Positions 9,250-18,069 of a stretch of 64,000 bases of DNA are shown here, piece after piece. The stretch covers positions 22,094 to 86,093 of the forward strand of contig JAKEHU010000005.1 of assembly GCA_022614855.1 (NCBI GenBank), given 5' to 3'. The DNA is from Chlamydiota bacterium (lineage in GTDB: Bacteria > Chlamydiota > Chlamydiia > Chlamydiales > Rhabdochlamydiaceae). A program made the translations under genes and the position numbers. The notes below the pieces were generated by a model, which was not told where the DNA came from, did not search any database, and saw only the letters and a program-made list of their open reading frames with translations. Every line of letters begins with the position of its first letter. Position 1 is the stretch's first letter.

Positions 9250-9473
9250 AACAAAAAGAAACATTGACGAATCAAGAATTTCAAGGACTTTGTAAAAACA
9301 GCTTTGAATTGACCTATTATGCCATTCGCCTAGCAAGATTTAATATTCGTTCGGGAAAAGAGGTGAGCATGGAACAAATTTTAGAGGAGGTTATCAAACA
9401 TCCCGATCCCAGCTATTTAGAAGAATTGCAAAAATTGGAAACCATAGAAGAAATGCCAGAAAAATATGTCTGA
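9246..9473 (+). CDS. Small protein after gmk, candidate RNA polymerase omega subunit
   Basis: This 75-residue product overlaps gmk by four bases and metG by eight, so it is embedded in the operon. In most bacteria rpoZ (omega) directly follows gmk. The stretch SFELTYYAIRLARFNIRSGKEV resembles the omega core pattern in which a helix with A-x-R-A-R-Q is followed by a G-x-x-V turn, and the acidic C-terminus is also omega-like. The likeness is weak. C. trachomatis has an unnamed gene (CT031) at the same place. Identity as omega is inference. Confidence 0.55.
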   Translation: MKQKETLTNQEFQGLCKNSFELTYYAIRLARFNIRSGKEVSMEQILEEVIKHPDPSYLEELQKLETIEEMPEKYV

Positions 9474-11487
9474 AAAAATCCTCATCACATCTGCTCTTCC
9501 CTATGCAAATGGCCCTCTTCATTTTGGCCATATTGCTGGTGCATATCTGCCGGCAGATTGCTATGCCCGTTTCCAAAGGCTCATGAGAAATGAAGTTTTG
9601 TACATTTGTGGCTCAGATGAATATGGGGTTGCTATATCGCTAAGTGCTGAAATCGCAGGTCGCACTCCAAAAGAACATGTGGAGATCTTTCACCACATAA
9701 ATCAAAAACTCTTTCAAACGTTAGATTTTTCCTTTGACCATTTTTCTCGTACAACATGGTCTGGACACACAGAAGTAGTCCAACAATTTTTTCTCGATCT
9801 TTTGCACAATGGATACATAGAAGAAAAAGTTACCAATCAGCTTTATTCAGAGCAAGATCGCAAGTTTTTGGCAGATCGATATGTTGTGGGAACCTGCCCA
9901 AAGTGTGGTTTTGAGCAAGCAAGGGGAGATGAATGTCCAAAATGTGGAGCGAGCTATGAAGCTACCGATTTGAAAAACCCTCGTTCGAAACTCACCAATC
10001 AGCTGCTCGTATTAAAGCCTTCAAAACACTGGTTTATGCGCTTTGACCTCTTTAAAGATCAGCTCTTAGAGTGGATCAGCAAAAAGAGATGGAAACCAAA
10101 TGTCCTTCATTTTGCACAAGGATACATTGATGAATTAAGACCAAGAGCCATTACCCGAGATACTGAGTGGGGCATTCCCGTCCCACTGAAAGAGGCAAAT
10201 GGAAAAGTTCTCTATGTCTGGTTCGATGCTCCCATTGGATACATTTCTGCTACCAAAGAATGGGCAAAAAAAATCAAAAACCCAGAAAAATGGAAGGATT
10301 TTTGGCTTGATCCCGAGACAAAACTGGTCCAATTTATTGGAAAAGATAACATCCCTTTTCATGCAGTCTTTTTTCCGGCGATGATCATGGGACAAAATAT
10401 TCCTTATAAAATCGTCGATGAGCTTCCAGCAAATGAATTCTTAAATTTAGAAGGGAAGCAATTTAGCAAATCAGAAGGATGGTATGTCGATTTAGAAGAC
10501 TTTTTCAAAAATTTCACCTCAGATCAAATCCGCTACTATTTAGCTTCTCATGCTCCAGAAACGCAAGATTCAGAATTTTCCTGGAAAGAGTTCCAATTCA
10601 CCTGCAATGCAGATTTAGTGGGAAAATTTGGCAATTTAGTCCATAGAGTCCTCACTTTTTCCCACCAGCATTTAAATGGAAAAGTGGCGCAAATGGCGCA
10701 GTTCAGTGAAGAAGACAGAAAATTCATTGAAAGACTTGGGTTTTTAGCAGAAGAAACCAGGCGATGCTATGAACATTTCCATTTGAGAAAGGCATGTCAA
10801 ACCATCATGGAGTTGGCATCGTGGGGAAATAGCTATTTCGACCATCAAAAGCCCTGGGTTTTAGCAAAGGATGCCAAGAAAAAAAAGCGAATGGGAACAG
10901 TGATTGCCTGCTGTTTAGAATGCATTAAAGTTCTCGCAATCATCTCTTTTCCCATTATCCCGCAGGCTACAAACAAAATTTGGAAAATGATCGGTTTTGA
11001 TACAAATTTAAAAGAAGAAGATTGGAGGTTGCAATTGGAAGAAAAGTTAGAAGAAGGACAAGGTTTAGGTAAACCTGAAGTGGTCTTCAAAAAAATTGAA
11101 GATGAGACAATCGAAAAAGAGATTGCGAAACTAAAAAATATCAAAGAAGTGAATCCCGCAAAAATAGAAATTACTTTTGACGAATTTAAAAAGATGGATT
11201 TACGAGTCGGAGAAATCGTCTCAGCAGCCAAAATTGAAAAGAGCAAAAAACTGCTCCATTTCATTGTCAATTTGGGTGTGGAAACAAGATCGATTGTCTC
11301 AGGAATTGCAGAGCACGTCGAAAACCCCAATTCCCTTGTTGGTAAAAAAGTCATTGTCGTCGCAAATCTAAAACCAGCAAAATTGATGGGGGTGGAAAGC
11401 CAAGGGATGATTTTAGCTGTAGACACACACAATACGGTAGAAATTATCTCTCCATCACTTGGGCTTCCTGGCGAAATTGTGAGATGA
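9466..11487 (+). CDS. metG: Methionyl-tRNA synthetase
   Basis: MetRS charges tRNA-Met for initiation and elongation. The 673-residue product has the class I HIGH motif as HFGH (residues 19-22), a zinc knuckle with two CPKCG motifs (about 145-165), a KMSKS variant QFSKSEG near residue 330, the anticodon domain, and a C-terminal EMAP/Trbp111-like tRNA-binding dimer domain (from about 575; FKKMDLRVGEIV ... GMILAV). It ends the conserved run; a small kinase-like gene follows after six bases. Confidence 0.98.
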   Translation: MSEKILITSALPYANGPLHFGHIAGAYLPADCYARFQRLMRNEVLYICGSDEYGVAISLSAEIAGRTPKEHVEIFHHINQKLFQTLDFSFDHFSRTTWSGHTEVVQQFFLDLLHNGYIEEKVTNQLYSEQDRKFLADRYVVGTCPKCGFEQARGDECPKCGASYEATDLKNPRSKLTNQLLVLKPSKHWFMRFDLFKDQLLEWISKKRWKPNVLHFAQGYIDELRPRAITRDTEWGIPVPLKEANGKVLYVWFDAPIGYISATKEWAKKIKNPEKWKDFWLDPETKLVQFIGKDNIPFHAVFFPAMIMGQNIPYKIVDELPANEFLNLEGKQFSKSEGWYVDLEDFFKNFTSDQIRYYLASHAPETQDSEFSWKEFQFTCNADLVGKFGNLVHRVLTFSHQHLNGKVAQMAQFSEEDRKFIERLGFLAEETRRCYEHFHLRKACQTIMELASWGNSYFDHQKPWVLAKDAKKKKRMGTVIACCLECIKVLAIISFPIIPQATNKIWKMIGFDTNLKEEDWRLQLEEKLEEGQGLGKPEVVFKKIEDETIEKEIAKLKNIKEVNPAKIEITFDEFKKMDLRVGEIVSAAKIEKSKKLLHFIVNLGVETRSIVSGIAEHVENPNSLVGKKVIVVANLKPAKLMGVESQGMILAVDTHNTVEIISPSLGLPGEIVR

Positions 11488-11493
11488 ACGAAA

Positions 11494-11976
11494 ATGCCAA
11501 ATATCTTTATTTTTGGCCCTTCCTGTTCAGGGAAATCAACATTATCACAAGCCCTTTATACCTCTCTTGGCGATACATGGACTTATATTGATCGCGATGA
11601 GTTGATTGAAAAAGGAGTTTGTAGAAAGACTGAAGTCAATCAAACTATCGATCAGAAAATCAAAGAAATCAAAGACAGAGTCATCGTTGATGCGCAAGTT
11701 CCTTGGAGAGAAAAAAAAGAGGGAGAGTTTTATTTTTTAATTTTACCTCCTCTTCAAATTCTTTTAGAACGGGATCAGAAGAGAACTACAAATCTTAAAC
11801 GCTCTGATGAACTAGCTAAGAGAGCAAAAATGTATGTGCTAAATACCTATGAAACTTTAAAAAAAATACCCCAGGGAATATTTAATAAATGTTTTGATTC
11901 ATCTCAGCTCTCTCTTGAAGAAGAAGTTCAACAGATTCGCAATTCTTTTGTGTTTCTAGGAGAGGTTGTTCGATAA
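11494..11976 (+). CDS. Small P-loop kinase-like protein
   Basis: The 160-residue product starts with a Walker A motif GPSCSGKSTL (residues 8-17), followed by YIDRDELIEKG and IVDAQVPW, the pattern of small-molecule kinases of the adenylylsulfate kinase / zeta / shikimate kinase type. The C-terminal RDQKRTTNLKRSDELAKRAKMY resembles a lid with Arg residues. The substrate cannot be read from the sequence. It sits just behind metG and its last 95 bases overlap the 3' end of convergent recD2, so its extreme C-terminus may be under less constraint. Confidence 0.75.
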   Translation: MPNIFIFGPSCSGKSTLSQALYTSLGDTWTYIDRDELIEKGVCRKTEVNQTIDQKIKEIKDRVIVDAQVPWREKKEGEFYFLILPPLQILLERDQKRTTNLKRSDELAKRAKMYVLNTYETLKKIPQGIFNKCFDSSQLSLEEEVQQIRNSFVFLGEVVR

Positions 11977-14104
11977 GGAAATCTTCCATCCGTTTCTTTA
12001 AACCAGTTAACCTTTGATTTACCTCTTCATTTTTTATGCAAATTGCAATTGCCTTTTTTGTGCCGATCAGAACCACCAGTTTCTTTCCTCTTGTGATTCC
12101 AGTGTAGAGTAAATTTCTATAGAGAAGTTTGAAGTGCGATGTGTGGATGGGAATGATTACGCAGGGACATTCAGAACCTTGGTATTTGTGAATGGAAACA
12201 GCATAAGCTAAAATGAGCTCATCGATTTCAGCAAATTCATAATGAATAGCTTTTCCATCAAATACCACCTGCATTGTTTGCTCTGCAAAATCGATATCTG
12301 CAATGAATCCCACATCGCCATTATAGACCTCTTTTTCATAGTTGTTTCGAATCTGCATCACCTTATCGCCGATGAGAAATTTGCGGCCGAAGCGAAAGAT
12401 TGGTCGATCATTAGGATTGAGAGCTTGTTGCAAAATTGTATTGAGATTTTCCGTCCCAATAATCCCTTTTTTCATAGGGGAGAGGAGCTGAATCTGTTCA
12501 AAAGGATGGAAATCATATGATTTCGGTAATTCCTTCGTAATCAAAGTTAAAATTTTTTCTGCAATTTCTTCAGGAGTTTGCAATTCAAAATAGAGAAAAT
12601 CTTTTTTTCTCTCGGGCTCCAAAATAGGAAAAATCCCTTGGTTGACTCTGTGGGCATTGAGAATGATGTGAGATCCTTTTGCTTGCCTAAAAATCTCTTT
12701 CAATTCAGCAACAACCAGCTTATGAGAATGGATCAAATCTTTAAGCACATTGCCTGGTCCAACACTGGGAAGCTGATCAATATCACCGACGAAAATCACT
12801 TTTGCATGAGAGGGAATCGCCTTAAGCAGAGAATGCATCAAAAGAGTATCGATCATGCTTGCTTCATCTACAATGATCAGATCGCATTGAAGTGGATTTT
12901 CCCTTCCCTTTTTAAACGTTCCTGTGCGGAAATCCATTTCAAGCAAACTATGAATCGTAAATGCTTTTTTCCTTGTAATTTCAGAAAGTCTTTTAGCTGC
13001 TCTTCCTGTCGGCGCAGCTAAGAGAATCCTCTTTGTCAGTTTTTCTGTAATGGTGAGGATTGCGCGCGTAATGGTGCTTTTTCCTGTGCCTGGCCCTCCC
13101 GTAATGATCAGAAATTTTTCTTGTAGAGCTCGCACAATCGCATTTTTCTGCTGCTCAGCAAAAGCAATTGCCAATTTTTGTTCGACCCAATCCACTGCTT
13201 TTTCCAGTTCAACAGCTCTAATTGCGCAAGTTGCACTCGTGAGGCGAAGGATTTCCCGTGCAATCCCAACTTCGGCTAAATAAAGTGGCTTAATCCAAAT
13301 GAGATTTTCTTCCTGGATTAAATCCCCTTTTTTGCAAAGAGTGGTAAGTCTCTCTTCGATTTCCTGTTTGGAAACCTCCAAGGTTTTTTCTGCCGTAGTG
13401 GTTAAGAGGTCAAAAGTAGAACAGACATGTCCTTCATTGCTGAGTTGCCAAAGAACAAATTCAATCCCAGCATCAATTCGATCTGAGGAATTTTTCGCCA
13501 CTCCAAGATTTTGCGCAATTCTATCTGCGCTCTTAAAACCAATCCCATGGATTTCCTTGGCTAGGGCATAAGGGTTTTTCGTCACCTTCTCGATGCTCTC
13601 TTGCCCATAAGCCTTGTAGATTTTTTGTGCATAAGAAGCACTCACGTTGTGACCTCTTAGGAAAATCATCACGCGCCGAATCACCTTTTGCTCATCCCAA
13701 CATTTTTTGATCTGCGCTACCCGCTTTTCACCTATGCCCGATACCTCCCGCAACCTCTCCGGTTCTTCATCCAAAATGCGCAACGTCTCTTCTTTAAATT
13801 TATCTACAATACGCGAGGCATAGGTAGTCCCAATGCCTTTGATCATTCCTGATTCTAAATATTTTTGAATGCCCACGAGATCAGAAGGAGCTTGAAGCTC
13901 AAAAGATTCCACTTCAAACTGTTTCCCATGTTTTGGATGGATGCGCCAGTTTCCTTTGCAATGGATCGTTTCTCCAGGCTGCAAAGAGGGGATATGTCCT
14001 ACGATAAGAGTGAAATCACTCTTTTTAGGCTCTTTGAGTTTTGCAACGGTAAACCCTTCTTCAGCAAAGATGATTGAATCGATATAACCAAAAACTTCTT
14101 CCAT
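11882..14104 (-). CDS. recD2: RecD2-type DNA helicase
   Basis: RecD2 is a 5'-3' superfamily 1B helicase acting alone, unlike RecD of RecBCD. The 740-residue product has an N-terminal OB-like domain, helix-hairpin-helix repeats (about 90-200, for example SGIGEKRVAQIKKCW and IHGIGFKSADRIA), Walker A TGGPGTGKSTI near residue 337, LLAAPTGRAAKRL, Walker B IIVDEASMIDT, and C-terminal motif VI (LLYTGITRGKKLVVLIG). C. trachomatis also has a recD gene after metG. Convergent 95-base overlap with the small kinase gene. Confidence 0.95.
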   Translation of the reverse strand: MEEVFGYIDSIIFAEEGFTVAKLKEPKKSDFTLIVGHIPSLQPGETIHCKGNWRIHPKHGKQFEVESFELQAPSDLVGIQKYLESGMIKGIGTTYASRIVDKFKEETLRILDEEPERLREVSGIGEKRVAQIKKCWDEQKVIRRVMIFLRGHNVSASYAQKIYKAYGQESIEKVTKNPYALAKEIHGIGFKSADRIAQNLGVAKNSSDRIDAGIEFVLWQLSNEGHVCSTFDLLTTTAEKTLEVSKQEIEERLTTLCKKGDLIQEENLIWIKPLYLAEVGIAREILRLTSATCAIRAVELEKAVDWVEQKLAIAFAEQQKNAIVRALQEKFLIITGGPGTGKSTITRAILTITEKLTKRILLAAPTGRAAKRLSEITRKKAFTIHSLLEMDFRTGTFKKGRENPLQCDLIIVDEASMIDTLLMHSLLKAIPSHAKVIFVGDIDQLPSVGPGNVLKDLIHSHKLVVAELKEIFRQAKGSHIILNAHRVNQGIFPILEPERKKDFLYFELQTPEEIAEKILTLITKELPKSYDFHPFEQIQLLSPMKKGIIGTENLNTILQQALNPNDRPIFRFGRKFLIGDKVMQIRNNYEKEVYNGDVGFIADIDFAEQTMQVVFDGKAIHYEFAEIDELILAYAVSIHKYQGSECPCVIIPIHTSHFKLLYRNLLYTGITRGKKLVVLIGTKKAIAICIKNEEVNQRLTGLKKRMEDFLIEQPLLETQKNCESVELLLQERAEMNQNIY

Positions 14105-14140
14105 GCAAAATAAAAATTATATTATCATTTTTTTACAACG

Positions 14141-14638
14141 ATGGCTACGGAAATAACTTTTAAATCCCTTTTTTTTACTTGGTTTGATTGTTTTAAAACC
14201 GAACCAACCCCGCTTCAACATCTAGTCAACAGAAATCTTTACATAGACATTCCACTAAAGCAATATGAAACAAAGATAATAGCCCAATTAGCGACTCCAG
14301 AAGAAAAAAAAGTCTTAGAGAAATTTAAGGAAAATTTTCGCTTATATTTATACGCACAGGAAATAGAGCTCATTAGGAAATGGACTTATCATATCCTTGT
14401 AAGTAATATTGATCGCACAGCAATTTTAGGAATGGTTTTGGATTTTTTAGAATATCCGAATGAAGTCTATCTACTAGGACTATGCTACGGCATTCCCTTT
14501 CAAGGAAATAACCAAGTTGAAAAAGCAAAAAAATTGATACAAACACGACTTCCAAATGAATATGGCAAAATAGAAGCAATTCAAAATCAGAAAGAATTGG
14601 AAAAAGCGATAAAGAAAATGTTAGTAAGTAATAGTTGA
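14141..14638 (+). CDS. Unknown protein, 165 aa
   Basis: I do not recognise this protein. It is helical and moderately charged, with no signal peptide, membrane segment or repeat. Residues 25-100 are hydrophilic with many Leu/Lys heptad-like positions, and a more hydrophobic stretch (EVYLLGLCYGIPFQG) lies near 115-125. It is divergent from recD2 (36-base gap) and its end overlaps the convergent kinase-like gene by 18 bases. It marks the start of the accessory region. Confidence 0.65.
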   Translation: MATEITFKSLFFTWFDCFKTEPTPLQHLVNRNLYIDIPLKQYETKIIAQLATPEEKKVLEKFKENFRLYLYAQEIELIRKWTYHILVSNIDRTAILGMVLDFLEYPNEVYLLGLCYGIPFQGNNQVEKAKKLIQTRLPNEYGKIEAIQNQKELEKAIKKMLVSNS

Positions 14639-15784
14639 TTCTCGCAGAGATTTTTTGATCTCTTTCAATGTTTCCACTACTTGTTCAATTTTTGGTCTCT
14701 TTTCAGGCTTTTGATTAGTCAATGATTTAACTAATATCTCAAATTGAAGATTAGTTATGGAAAATTTTTTTCCTGTCAGCTCTAAACTCTTTCCAAAGGC
14801 ATAAAGATCTGCTTGTTGAGAGTGTTGTTCTTCTTTGATTCTATATGGCTTTGAATAAACGCAGCTTGGAGGTTGTCCTTCTTTTTTTACAGAATCCAAA
14901 TCAGATAGAATGACCTTCTTTTTTCCTAAAATAGCATCATCTTTTGATATAATAAGGAATTGGTGTGGCTTAATGTCTTGGTGAGAACACCCTAATTGAT
15001 GCATTTCCAAAACCCCTTTACCAGCTTTTGTCCACATGTAGACAAACTGAATCTGTTTAGACAATAGAGAGATAGGTATATAGCTACGTAACTCTTCTAG
15101 AAACTCTTGTAGATTTCCATCATATAATTTGTTGATAACTACTATTTGATTAGAGCTTATCTGTAGCTGTGCTTCTGGACTGGCAACGATATGTTTGCAG
15201 GAATGATTTTTGAGAGGGTCAATTGTTAATAAAGCCTGGTTAAATAGCGCCCAATCGCGAATGATTGTAATCGCTTTTAGTGTAAAAATATCTTCACGAA
15301 TCTCAATTCCCACATGGAAAATTTTTAAGCTAGAAGAAACTGCAGTGAAATTTTTTTCTTTCAATGGAATAAATAAAGTCTTTGAAGAGATATAATAGGG
15401 ATAATGATCTGCGCCTTCATTTTCACTAGTTTCGATTTTGCCATCAGCAAGAGCTAAAGTTTTTGCAATCTTTTGTTCTATTTTTTCCCTTAGAGAAATC
15501 CCCATAGGTTGTCTTTTTTCTAGTACTTTGACAATCTTTGTAGCTAATTCTAAATTGGCATTTGATTGTTCGAGTATAGGAAAGGAAAGAGATAGATTTT
15601 TCTTAGCTGGCGAATTAAAAATGTCATCTCTTATTTTCTTTTTCACAGGAGATTTAGCAGGGCTGATCTTATCAAATATCTCGATAACCTCATCCACTTG
15701 ATTCTCAATTTGATCTGGAATAACTGGTAAAGTGACTTGTGATGAATACGGGGATGATACTTCTACGATAGTATTGCTGGACAT
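14621..15784 (-). CDS. Divergent eukaryote-like protein kinase
   Basis: The C-terminal half has a recognisable kinase core: LEMHQLGCSHQDIKPHQFL around residue 268 (HRD loop as HQD, with catalytic Asp and Lys kept but the usual Asn replaced by Gln), a DLDS motif near 295 where DFG is expected (metal-binding Asp kept), an activation-segment-like SKPYRIKEE, and QADLYAFGKSLEL for helix F. The N-terminal ~110 residues are Ser/Pro/Lys-rich and probably disordered. No glycine-rich loop is evident, so activity is uncertain. It could be a host-directed effector; that is inference. Confidence 0.75.
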   Translation of the reverse strand: MSSNTIVEVSSPYSSQVTLPVIPDQIENQVDEVIEIFDKISPAKSPVKKKIRDDIFNSPAKKNLSLSFPILEQSNANLELATKIVKVLEKRQPMGISLREKIEQKIAKTLALADGKIETSENEGADHYPYYISSKTLFIPLKEKNFTAVSSSLKIFHVGIEIREDIFTLKAITIIRDWALFNQALLTIDPLKNHSCKHIVASPEAQLQISSNQIVVINKLYDGNLQEFLEELRSYIPISLLSKQIQFVYMWTKAGKGVLEMHQLGCSHQDIKPHQFLIISKDDAILGKKKVILSDLDSVKKEGQPPSCVYSKPYRIKEEQHSQQADLYAFGKSLELTGKKFSITNLQFEILVKSLTNQKPEKRPKIEQVVETLKEIKKSLRESTITY

Positions 15785-15966
15785 ATTTTTATAAATTATT
15801 AATTTTAAAAAAGATATTATAATTAATTTCTAATTATTAATAAACAATTAAAATAATACTAATATATTATTATTAAATAATTTATTAGTTGTTTTTGCAA
15901 CAAGACCGTCCAATTCAGCAATTTACTTAAAAAAGAGCTGGTTCTAAAATAAACTGTTAAATTTGT

Positions 15967-16038
15967 TCCGGATTAGCTCAGTGGTAGAGCAGTGGACTGT
16001 TAATCCATTGGTCGCAGGTTCGAATCCTGCATCCGGAG
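15967..16038 (+). tRNA. tRNA-Asn (anticodon GTT)
   Basis: A full cloverleaf folds: acceptor TCCGGAT/ATCCGGA, D stem GCTC/GAGC, anticodon stem GTGGA/TCCAT with loop CTGTTAA, and T stem GCAGG/CCTGC with loop TTCGAAT. The anticodon GTT reads Asn codons and the discriminator base is G, as expected for tRNA-Asn. CCA is not encoded. The sequence just downstream carries an imperfect copy of the tRNA 3' end. Confidence 0.97.
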
Positions 16039-16102
16039 ATTTCCAATGTAGGATTAGAACCTACATCCTAAAGCTATGTTTTTGAATCCTGCATCGGGGG
16101 AT
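16021..16102. repeat. Imperfect direct repeat of the tRNA-Asn 3' end (att-like)
   Basis: The 20 bases at 16021-16040, which form the T-stem and acceptor end of tRNA-Asn, recur at 16083-16102 with 17 of 20 identical, including a perfect 12-base GAATCCTGCATC. Between them lies a second partial echo (GGATTAGAACCTACATCC). Such duplicated tRNA ends are typical of integration sites; the copy is inside the 3' end of the DUF2335 gene. Confidence 0.6.
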
Positions 16103-16559
16103 CTGTCTTTTCGATCTTCTCAGGACGACTGGGCTTGTGGTTTTTGCTATAAATAAAAACGCTAATAAGACCTCCAATGGAAAGAAGTAGTGCACCTAAT
16201 CCCCAAATATTATGACCTGAAAAAATAGCCGCAAAAGATCCAATTACACAAGCAGATGCAAGTATACATGCTATAATTTGACCTCTTTTTCCTAGCTCAA
16301 TTTTTGCCTCGACCATTTTTTTTTCGAGATTTCTTCGATGTTCTGCCTCAAGGTGTGGTTCTTCGAGGAATCTTTTTGCAATTCCAGGAACCATCTTTTC
16401 ATACATCATAAGATGATCGGGAGGAGGTATTGGCCCAGAATATAAAGAAGTAAGCTGACCAGTAATTGATGGGGATGAAGATGGCAAGCCCTGTCTTTTT
16501 TGAATAGAGGAGTTCTCTTGCTTAGTCTCTATTTTTTTCTCTGTTTCCAGCTCATTCAT
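16074..16559 (-). CDS. DUF2335 family membrane protein
   Basis: The 161-residue product matches the DUF2335 layout: a variable N-terminus, then YSGPIPPPDHLMMYEKMVPGIAKRF, then EHRRNLEKKMVEAKIELGKRGQ, then two transmembrane helices (about residues 96-115 and 120-138). Members occur in phages and mobile regions; their function is not established. The C-terminal codons overlap the att-like copy of the tRNA-Asn end, so the tail may have been replaced on integration. The start overlaps the preceding small gene by eight bases. Confidence 0.8.
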   Translation of the reverse strand: MNELETEKKIETKQENSSIQKRQGLPSSSPSITGQLTSLYSGPIPPPDHLMMYEKMVPGIAKRFLEEPHLEAEHRRNLEKKMVEAKIELGKRGQIIACILASACVIGSFAAIFSGHNIWGLGALLLSIGGLISVFIYSKNHKPSRPEKIEKTDPPMQDSKT

Positions 16560-16761
16560 TATCGATTTTTCTTAGTATTTTTTCACGTGCATTTCGGTAA
16601 TCCTCTTCAAGAGCTTTTAAATCACCATTCAACTGATTCAGGTCATATTGGATGCCATTTGATGGCGAGCTAATGTTATTCATCGTTAATGAACTCATGA
16701 TATCGAATGCGCTTAAAAGGGCTAAAGAATAGTCAATAGAATACTCATAAGCACGTTTCAT
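16552..16761 (-). CDS. Small unknown protein upstream of DUF2335 gene
   Basis: This 69-residue product overlaps the start of the DUF2335 gene by eight bases, so the two are probably translated from one message. It is Ser/Asn-rich in the middle (SSLTMNNISSPSNGIQYDLNQLNG) and ends in a charged helix (LKALEEDYRNAREKILRKI). I see no known domain or strong ribosome-binding site. It could be a partner of the membrane protein. Confidence 0.55.
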   Translation of the reverse strand: MKRAYEYSIDYSLALLSAFDIMSSLTMNNISSPSNGIQYDLNQLNGDLKALEEDYRNAREKILRKIDNE

Positions 16762-16995
16762 AAAATATCCATTTTTGATTACTTGAAATCCAAATTAACA
16801 AGAATACTCAAAAAATACCATTGAAAAAGTGATTGTTTGGGCCATTCTACAATAATATTTCGCAATAGTTATAGAGAATACTTTTAATCTTATTATGTTA
16901 TCTTTATGACATATCATCAGTGTTGAAATTGTGATAATTTATTGGTCATACATTTTGAATTCGTTTGATATAAACTTGCAATAAGGGAATTTTTT

Positions 16996-17376
16996 ATGTT
17001 TAAGAAGACTTTGTTTCTCATGCCTATGGTCTACTGCTTAGCCTTGCAAGGTGAAGAAAAAATAATGGCCAACCAAACTCATCGGATCTTTCAATTTGAA
17101 AATGAACATGTGAGAATATGGAAAACCGTAATTATGCCTAATCAACCCCTAAACATGCATCGGCATGATTGTGCCCGAGTGGTTATTGGATTAAAGGGTG
17201 GAATTCTTACCAAAATCGAAGAAACAGGAGAAACCTCGAAATTGGTTTTTGAAACAGGAAGGGCTTATTGGTTAACCGAAGACCCACCAAGAGTAGTTCA
17301 TGGAGACATTAACGAATCAGATGAGCCCATTGAAGTAATGGTAATCGAAATTAAATCGTTGGATGTTGGTAGATAG
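16996..17376 (+). CDS. Exported small cupin-domain protein
   Basis: The 126-residue product begins with a signal-peptide-like stretch (MFKKTLFLMPMVYCLALQG) followed by a single-domain cupin: VRIWKTVIMPNQPLNMHRHDCARVVIGLKGG with metal-ligand-type histidines near residues 52-54, then a Gly-rich turn, and HGDINESDEPIEVMVIEI. The second cupin motif has one clear His. Substrate unknown. A second in-frame ATG at residue 25 would give a cytoplasmic form without the signal. It stands alone, with AT-rich flanks. Confidence 0.75.
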   Translation: MFKKTLFLMPMVYCLALQGEEKIMANQTHRIFQFENEHVRIWKTVIMPNQPLNMHRHDCARVVIGLKGGILTKIEETGETSKLVFETGRAYWLTEDPPRVVHGDINESDEPIEVMVIEIKSLDVGR

Positions 17377-17430
17377 CTGTTATTTATTTGTCTGAATCTA
17401 TTTTAATTCACTCAAAAAGAGATTGCAGTA

Positions 17431-17955
17431 TCAATTTTCTTCAACTTTTTTGGGAAGGTTTAGATTGCGCTTGTAGGGGTAAAGAGATATAAATTCATCT
17501 ATAACCTGAATAAAATTTTCATGATCTTTTTTTAGATCCCAAGTTTTATCACCAGAAAAAATAATAATGCTGTCTTTTTTGATTTTAAGACATTTTATAA
17601 TCGTAAGATTTATTTTTGACTTAGCATCAATTATTCCGAGTTGGCTTAGTTTTTCTTTGCTGAGTTGAGGAATTAGTTCTTTGGGACCATGTTCAAAATC
17701 ATCTCTTAGTAGTATTTTTTGAAACAACTTTGCGTTTTTACCTTTAAAGTTTGCTACGCGGGAGTCATGAGTAGAGAGATCTTCTATTTGACGATATAAT
17801 CTTCTTAAAATAATCAAGTAAAAATCTACATCATGAAGAGGACATTTTGAGGAAGGATCAAAAATTCTAGAACGCTGAATTTCTAAACTTTGTAATGAAA
17901 CCTTAATTTTTTCTTGGAATTTTATATCTTTTACACCTTGACTAGTTAAAGCCAC
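17431..17955 (-). CDS. Unknown protein, 174 aa
   Basis: The gene starts at GTG 17955 with an AAGGAG site seven bases before it. The product is soluble and Lys/Leu-rich, with no signal or membrane segment. It has a helical N-terminal half (for example VDFYLIILRRLYRQIEDLS) and a beta-rich segment (NLTIIKCLKIKKDSIIIFSGDKTWDLKKDHENF) that could be a small ligand-binding or nuclease-like fold. I do not recognise a family. It is divergent from the toxin-antitoxin pair. Confidence 0.65.
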   Translation of the reverse strand: MALTSQGVKDIKFQEKIKVSLQSLEIQRSRIFDPSSKCPLHDVDFYLIILRRLYRQIEDLSTHDSRVANFKGKNAKLFQKILLRDDFEHGPKELIPQLSKEKLSQLGIIDAKSKINLTIIKCLKIKKDSIIIFSGDKTWDLKKDHENFIQVIDEFISLYPYKRNLNLPKKVEEN

Positions 17956-18069
17956 ATATTTCTCCTTATCAGTATCAGTCCGATTTCTTCGTGTTTATAA
18001 TATGTTATTAATCTCTTTTTGTACAAAAGTCTGATTTATCGTACCATTGAGCAAAATGAGTTCTGACAA

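Noticed and set aside
10845..11432. Long minus-strand open frame (195 codons) inside metG
   Set aside because: It lies wholly antisense to the conserved C-terminal half of MetRS, and its translation is Ser/Phe/Ile-rich as expected for a shadow of a Lys/Glu-rich gene.
12242..13571. Series of plus-strand open frames inside recD2
   Set aside because: All are opposite to the clearly conserved helicase and have Cys/Phe/Ser-rich shadow composition.
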